NCBI RefSeq assembly: GCF_016107395.1
Contig: NZ_JAAIKO010000027.1
Location: 1-64,000, forward strand
From: Streptomyces fildesensis
GTDB taxonomy: Bacteria; Actinomycetota; Actinomycetes; Streptomycetales; Streptomycetaceae
DNA: 64,000 nucleotides
Direction of reading: 5' to 3'
In this document: positions 60,188-64,000 of the stretch, piece by piece
Layout: every line of letters begins with the position of its first letter
Numbering within the stretch: the first letter of the stretch is position 1
Notes under the pieces: model-generated
What the model was told of the DNA's origin: nothing
Database searches by the model: none
Seen by the model: the letters and a program-made list of their open reading frames with translations, nothing else
Program-made: the position numbers and the translations under genes

Positions 60188-60205
60188 TCGAGCAGGTCTT
60201 TAGAG
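60188..60205 (+). promoter_or_regulatory. SARP-type heptamer direct repeat before the TcmI operon
   Basis: TCGAGCA-GGTC-TTTAGAG follows the terminator and precedes the TcmI start by 57 bp. The first heptamer is near the SARP consensus TCGAGC. Likely a SARP site for the core PKS operon. Confidence 0.4.
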
Positions 60206-60261
60206 CCAGCTGTGACGGTTCCGGCTGATGGTTCGAGGAACTCGTATGAAGGAGGTCGACG

Positions 60262-60597
60262 GTGCACCGGACATTAATCGTGGCGAAGATGCAGCCGGGT
60301 AAGGCAGACGACATCGCGAAGATCTTCGCTGAGTCGGATGCGTCGGATCTGCCGCACATGATCGGCGTGTCGCGACGGACCCTCTTCGCTTTCCACGATC
60401 TGTACTTTCACCTGGTCGAGGCGGACGAGGACATCACCGACGGCCTCTACCGGGCGCGCAGCCACCCGCTCTACGACGACATCAACCGCAAGCTCGCGGA
60501 GTGCGTGTCACCGTACGACCCGAACTGGAAAGAGCCCAAGGACGCCATGGCCGTGCCCTTCTACGTGTGGACTCCGGAGCAGGGGAGGATCCAATGA
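60262..60597 (+). CDS. TcmI-family polyketide cyclase
   Basis: This 111-residue protein has the ferredoxin-like TcmI cyclase pattern: RTLIVAKMQPGKADDIAKIFAESDAS, LPHMIGVSRRTLFAFHDLYFHLVEADED and HPLYDDINRKLAECVSPYDPNWKEPKDAMAVPFYVW. It closes one of the later rings of an aromatic polyketide, in the WhiE ORFVII/TcmI manner. The GTG start has AAGGAGG 6 nt upstream. Its stop overlaps the cupin start by ATGA, so it is the first gene of the core PKS operon. Confidence 0.92.
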   Translation: MHRTLIVAKMQPGKADDIAKIFAESDASDLPHMIGVSRRTLFAFHDLYFHLVEADEDITDGLYRARSHPLYDDINRKLAECVSPYDPNWKEPKDAMAVPFYVWTPEQGRIQ

Positions 60598-61022
60598 CCA
60601 CGCAGCAGCCTGTGCGCATCTCGGCGAACGAGGTCGCGTCCAACCGCAAGCGCGGTGGCGACATCCGGGTAACGCTCAGTCCGGTGACTGCGGGCTCGAC
60701 CTCGGGCTTCGGCGGAGTGATGTACCTGGACCCGTCGGAGTTCGTGACCGAGCACTACCACCCGTACTCCGAGGAGTTCATCCACGTCATCGCCGGAGAA
60801 CTGGAGATGACGCTCGACGGTGAACCGCTCAAACTCGGCCCGGGGGACTCCCTGCTGGTGCCGATCGGTGTACGCCACCGGCTGGTCAACATCGGTGAGG
60901 TCCAGGCGCACTGTGCCTTCCACCTCTCCCCGTTGGCACCCCGGCCCGACCTCGGCCATGTGGACACCGAGAAGCCGACCAACCCCCAGGCGCCCAACCC
61001 GAACGTGGGCGGGGCCCCGTGA
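60594..61022 (+). CDS. Cupin-domain protein of type II PKS (WhiE ORFII-type)
   Basis: This 142-residue protein has one cupin barrel with metal-binding motifs: TEHYHPYSEEFIHVIAGELEMTLDG for motif 1 and PIGVRHRLVNIG for motif 2. Cupins of this type accompany spore-pigment and pentangular polyphenol PKS genes and are thought to help cyclisation or oxidation. It overlaps both neighbours by ATGA and GTGA, so it is made together with the ketosynthase. Confidence 0.9.
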   Translation: MTTQQPVRISANEVASNRKRGGDIRVTLSPVTAGSTSGFGGVMYLDPSEFVTEHYHPYSEEFIHVIAGELEMTLDGEPLKLGPGDSLLVPIGVRHRLVNIGEVQAHCAFHLSPLAPRPDLGHVDTEKPTNPQAPNPNVGGAP

Positions 61023-62296
61023 GCCGTCGCGCGGTGGTCACCGGGATCGGTGTCCTGGCACCAGGAAGCCTGGGCCGAGAGGGCTTCTGGGATCAGCTCT
61101 CCGCCGGCCGCACCGCCACCCGGCGCATCACCCTCTTCGATCCCGCGCCGTTCCGCTCCCAGGTGGCCGCGGAAGTCGACTTCGATCCGGCCGCCGCCGG
61201 TCTGACTCCCCAGCAGATCCGCCGGATGGACCGTGCCGCGCAGTTCGCCGTGGTGTGCGCACGCGAGGCGCTCGCGGACAGCGGAGCCGAACTCGCCGCG
61301 CTCCCGCCGGAGCGGATCGCGGTGTCCATCGGCAGCGCGGTCGGCTGCACCATGGGCCTGGAGGAGGAGTACGTCACCCTCAGCGACGGCGGCAAGAACT
61401 GGCTCGTCGACAGCAGTTACGGGGTACCGCACCTCTACGGCTACATGGTGCCCAGCACCCTGGCGGTGGAGGTCGCCCACGCGGTGGGAGCCGAGGGCCC
61501 CGTGTCCCTGGTCTCCACCGGCTGCACCTCGGGTCTGGACTCCATCGGACATGGAGTGCAGCTGATCGAGGAGGGTTCCGCCGACATCGTACTGGCGGGC
61601 GCCACCGACGCCCCGCTCTCCCCGATCACCGCCGCCTGCTTCGACGCGATCAAGGCGACCACGCCGAACAACGCCGACCCGGAACACGCCTCGCGGCCGT
61701 TCGACCGGGACCGCGACGGCTTCGTCCTGGCCGAGGGCTCGGCGGTCCTCATCCTGGAGGAGAAGTCGGCCGCGGAAGCTCGCGGCGCCCGCATCTACGG
61801 GGAGTTCGTCGGGTTCGCCGGACGCAGCAACGCCTTCCACATGACCGGTCTCAAGGCCGAGGGCCGGGAGATGGCGGAGGCCATCAGGGCCGCCCTCGAC
61901 CAGGCGAAACTCGACCCGACCGCCGTCGGCTACATCAACGCCCACGGCTCGGGCACCAAACAGAACGACCGGCACGAGACCGCCGCGTTCAAGCGGAGCC
62001 TGGGCGACCACGCCTACCACGTGCCGGTCAGCTCCATCAAGTCCATGGTCGGCCACTCGCTGGGAGCGATCGGTTCCATCGAGGTCGCGGCCTGCGCGCT
62101 GGCCCTGGACCGCCAGGTGGTCCCGCCCACCGCCAACCTGAAGAACCCCGACGCCGAGTGCGACCTGGACTACGTGCCGGTCACCGCCCGGGACCACGCC
62201 ATGGATGTGGTGCTCAGCGTGGGCAGCGGATTCGGCGGCTTCCAGAGCGCGATGGTGCTGGCCAGGCCCGGCGCTGTCCCGTATGAGAGGAGCTGA
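61019..62296 (+). CDS. Ketosynthase alpha of type II PKS
   Basis: This 425-residue condensing enzyme has the active Cys169 in STGCTSGLDSIG, His in INAHGSGTKQND and His in KSMVGHSLGAIGS. It works with the chain length factor and ACP to build a poly-beta-keto chain from malonyl units. TTPNNADPEHASRPFDRDRDGFVLAEG is a signature of bacterial aromatic PKSs. The GTG start overlaps the cupin stop. The gene order resembles whiE-type and pentangular polyphenol loci, which suggests a long chain, but the product cannot be fixed. Confidence 0.96.
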   Translation: MSRRAVVTGIGVLAPGSLGREGFWDQLSAGRTATRRITLFDPAPFRSQVAAEVDFDPAAAGLTPQQIRRMDRAAQFAVVCAREALADSGAELAALPPERIAVSIGSAVGCTMGLEEEYVTLSDGGKNWLVDSSYGVPHLYGYMVPSTLAVEVAHAVGAEGPVSLVSTGCTSGLDSIGHGVQLIEEGSADIVLAGATDAPLSPITAACFDAIKATTPNNADPEHASRPFDRDRDGFVLAEGSAVLILEEKSAAEARGARIYGEFVGFAGRSNAFHMTGLKAEGREMAEAIRAALDQAKLDPTAVGYINAHGSGTKQNDRHETAAFKRSLGDHAYHVPVSSIKSMVGHSLGAIGSIEVAACALALDRQVVPPTANLKNPDAECDLDYVPVTARDHAMDVVLSVGSGFGGFQSAMVLARPGAVPYERS

Positions 62297-62298
62297 CG

Positions 62299-63540
62299 GT
62301 GAGCAGCGCGACGAACGGATCGTCGGCCGCCCCGGTGATCACCGGTCTGGGAGTCACCGCGCCGACGGGTCTGACGGCGGACGAGCACTGGGCGGCGGTC
62401 CTGGCCGGGAAGCCGGCCATCGGCCGGATCACCCGTTTCGACCCGTCCAGCTATCCGGTCCAACTCGCCGGAGAGGTAGCGGACTTCGACACCAAGGCCA
62501 GGGTGCCCAGCCGGCTGATCCACCAGACGGACCGCTGGACCCACCTGGGTCTGTCCGCCGCCGCCGAGGCGCTGGAGGATGCCGAGGTGGTGCCGGCCGA
62601 ACTGCCCGAGTTCGAGATGGCCGTGGTCACCGCGGCTTCCTCCGGCGGCACCGAGTTCGGCCAGCACGAGATGGAGAACCTGTACCAGCACGACCCGTCC
62701 TGGGTCGGTGCCTACCAGTCGATCGCCTGGTTCTACGCGGCGTCCACCGGTCAGATCTCCATCCGGCACGGCATGCGCGGACCCTGCGGTGTGCTCTGCT
62801 GCGAGCAGGCCGGCGGGCTGGACGCGATCGGGCAGAGCCGTCGGCTGCTGCGTGGCAGCTCCCGGCTGGTCGTGACCGGCGGAACGGACGCCTCGCTGTG
62901 TCCGTACGGTCTGACCGCCCAGTTGAGCACCGGGAACCTGTCCACCGTCAGCGACCCGGGACGGGCCTACCTGCCGTTCGACACCGCGGCCAGCGGCTAT
63001 GTGCCCGGTGAGGGTGGCGCGATGCTGATCCTGGAACGGGCCGCGGACGCGGAGGCTCGCGGCGCCGGCGGCTACGCCCGGGTGCTCGGTTACGCGGCGG
63101 GGTTCGACCCGGCGCCCGGATCCGAGCGCCCGCCGGCGCTGCGCCGCACTCTGGAGGCGGCCCTCGCGGACGCCGGAGTGACACCCGCCGGGGTCGACGT
63201 GGTCTTCGCGGACGCGTCGGGTGTTCCCGCACAGGACGCGGCGGAAGCCGCGGCGATCCGGGCCGTTTTCGGGCCGGGCAGCGTGCCGGTCACGGCTCCC
63301 AAGACGCTGACCGGACGGCTCTACGGCGGTGGTGCGGCCCTCGACGTGGCGACCGCCGCGCTGGCCCTGCGTGACCAGGTGATCCCGCACACCGTCGGAC
63401 CCGAGTCACCGGTTCCCGGGTACGGCCTGGATCTGGTGCTCGGCGAACCACGGGCCGCCGCGCTGCGCACCGTACTGGTCCTGGCCCGGGGACACGGCGG
63501 TTTCAACGCGGCCTTGGTACTGGGACGTCCGGCTTCCTGA
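62299..63540 (+). CDS. Chain length factor (ketosynthase beta)
   Basis: This 413-residue partner of the ketosynthase has Gln170 in place of the active Cys (CCEQAGGLDAIG), the hallmark of chain length factors. It controls chain length and takes part in decarboxylative priming. The GTG start is two bases after the ketosynthase stop and has GAGAGGAGC upstream. A nearby Cys pair (LCC) before the Gln is a variant of the usual sequence. Confidence 0.95.
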   Translation: MSSATNGSSAAPVITGLGVTAPTGLTADEHWAAVLAGKPAIGRITRFDPSSYPVQLAGEVADFDTKARVPSRLIHQTDRWTHLGLSAAAEALEDAEVVPAELPEFEMAVVTAASSGGTEFGQHEMENLYQHDPSWVGAYQSIAWFYAASTGQISIRHGMRGPCGVLCCEQAGGLDAIGQSRRLLRGSSRLVVTGGTDASLCPYGLTAQLSTGNLSTVSDPGRAYLPFDTAASGYVPGEGGAMLILERAADAEARGAGGYARVLGYAAGFDPAPGSERPPALRRTLEAALADAGVTPAGVDVVFADASGVPAQDAAEAAAIRAVFGPGSVPVTAPKTLTGRLYGGGAALDVATAALALRDQVIPHTVGPESPVPGYGLDLVLGEPRAAALRTVLVLARGHGGFNAALVLGRPAS

Positions 63541-63581
63541 CAGCGGAGCGGGACGAAGGCGAGAGACAAGGGAGAGTGGCG

Positions 63582-64000
63582 ATGGCCGGGCACACCGACA
63601 ACGAGATAGTGATCAACGCACCGATCGACGAGGTCTGGGAGACCACCAACGACGTGGTCAACTGGCCGGATCTGTTCAGCGAGTACGCCAAGGCCGAGAT
63701 CCTGGAACAGGACGGGCAGACCGTGACGTTCCGGCTGACCATGCACCCGGACGACGAAGGCCGGGTGTGGAGCTGGGTGTCGGAGCGCACCCCCGACCCG
63801 GTGACCCGCACGGTGCGCGCGCACCGGGTGGAGACCGGGCCGTTCGAGTTCATGAACATCTACTGGGAGTACACCGAGACACCCGAAGGCGTGCGGATGC
63901 GCTGGGTGCAGGACTTCCACATGAAGCCGCAGGCACCCGCGGACGATGCCGGCATGACCGAACACCTGAATCGGAACACTGCCATCCAGATGAAGCTCAT
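63582..64000 (+). CDS. Aromatase/cyclase (SRPBCC, type II PKS), 3' end outside the window
   Basis: The visible 139 residues are the start of a Bet v1-like aromatase/cyclase: NEIVINAPIDEVWETTNDVVNWPDLFSEYAKAEILEQDG, then VTFRLTMHPDDEGRVWSWVSERTPDP and MRWVQDFHMKPQAP. Related proteins (WhiE ORFVI, TcmN N-terminus) fold and aromatise the first ring. GGGAGAG precedes the ATG at 63582, 41 bp after the chain length factor stop. Whether it has one or two such domains cannot be seen. Confidence 0.9.
   Translation, partial: MAGHTDNEIVINAPIDEVWETTNDVVNWPDLFSEYAKAEILEQDGQTVTFRLTMHPDDEGRVWSWVSERTPDPVTRTVRAHRVETGPFEFMNIYWEYTETPEGVRMRWVQDFHMKPQAPADDAGMTEHLNRNTAIQMKL

Overview
The window is very GC-rich DNA with genes packed head to tail. 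Many starts and stops overlap as ATGA, GTGA or TGATG, GTG starts are common, and strong GAGGAG-type ribosome binding sites recur. Together with SARP regulators, type II polyketide synthase genes and many secreted hydrolases, this points to Streptomyces or a close relative. No rRNA, tRNA, CRISPR array or intact insertion sequence was seen.

Positions 1-31800 are ordinary chromosome. They hold a serine hydroxymethyltransferase gene behind a probable ZTP riboswitch; a TetR / GH1 beta-glucosidase / sugar symporter group with two matching operators; a secreted protease; a FhuF-like iron-sulfur protein; a TPP-dependent enzyme; a MITE-like palindrome inserted at a stop codon; a GH30 glycosidase with a ricin-type lectin domain; a SNF2 helicase plus SWIM-domain pair; a secreted glucose/sorbosone dehydrogenase; a flippase-like membrane protein beside a two-component system; a PolA-like exonuclease/polymerase; an acyl-CoA synthetase; thioredoxin; and an SNase-like protein.

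Positions 32000-64000 hold three biosynthetic systems in a row. System A (about 32.0-48.5 kb) has paired acyl-CoA dehydrogenases, two ACPs, one non-reducing KS-AT-ACP module, a KASIII-like enzyme, a stand-alone E2-type acyltransferase, a phosphopantetheinyl transferase, an FAD monooxygenase, an alpha/beta hydrolase, a P450 and a fatty acyl-AMP ligase. The KASIII / ACP / E2 / hydrolase set resembles acyl-tetronate pathways, but the expected FkbH-like glyceryl-ACP enzyme is missing. System B (about 50.4-54.7 kb, minus strand) is a small azole-type RiPP operon: an 81-residue precursor ending in a Ser/Cys-rich core, a fused E1-like/YcaO cyclodehydratase, a SagB-type dehydrogenase and, in the same operon, a NarL-type sensor kinase whose likely response regulator sits convergently next to it. 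System C (about 57.5 kb to the window end) is a type II PKS locus: ketosynthase alpha and chain length factor, ACP, TcmI-like cyclase, cupin, two SchA/CurD-like proteins, a DUF1772 protein, a nitroreductase-like protein and an aromatase/cyclase cut by the window end. Two SARP activators and a type II thioesterase lie between B and C. Heptamer direct repeats at 11-bp spacing before four transcription units of A and C suggest shared SARP control.

The most novel items are the RiPP operon with its built-in kinase and the tetronate-like cluster without FkbH. All assignments come from reading motifs; no database search was run.
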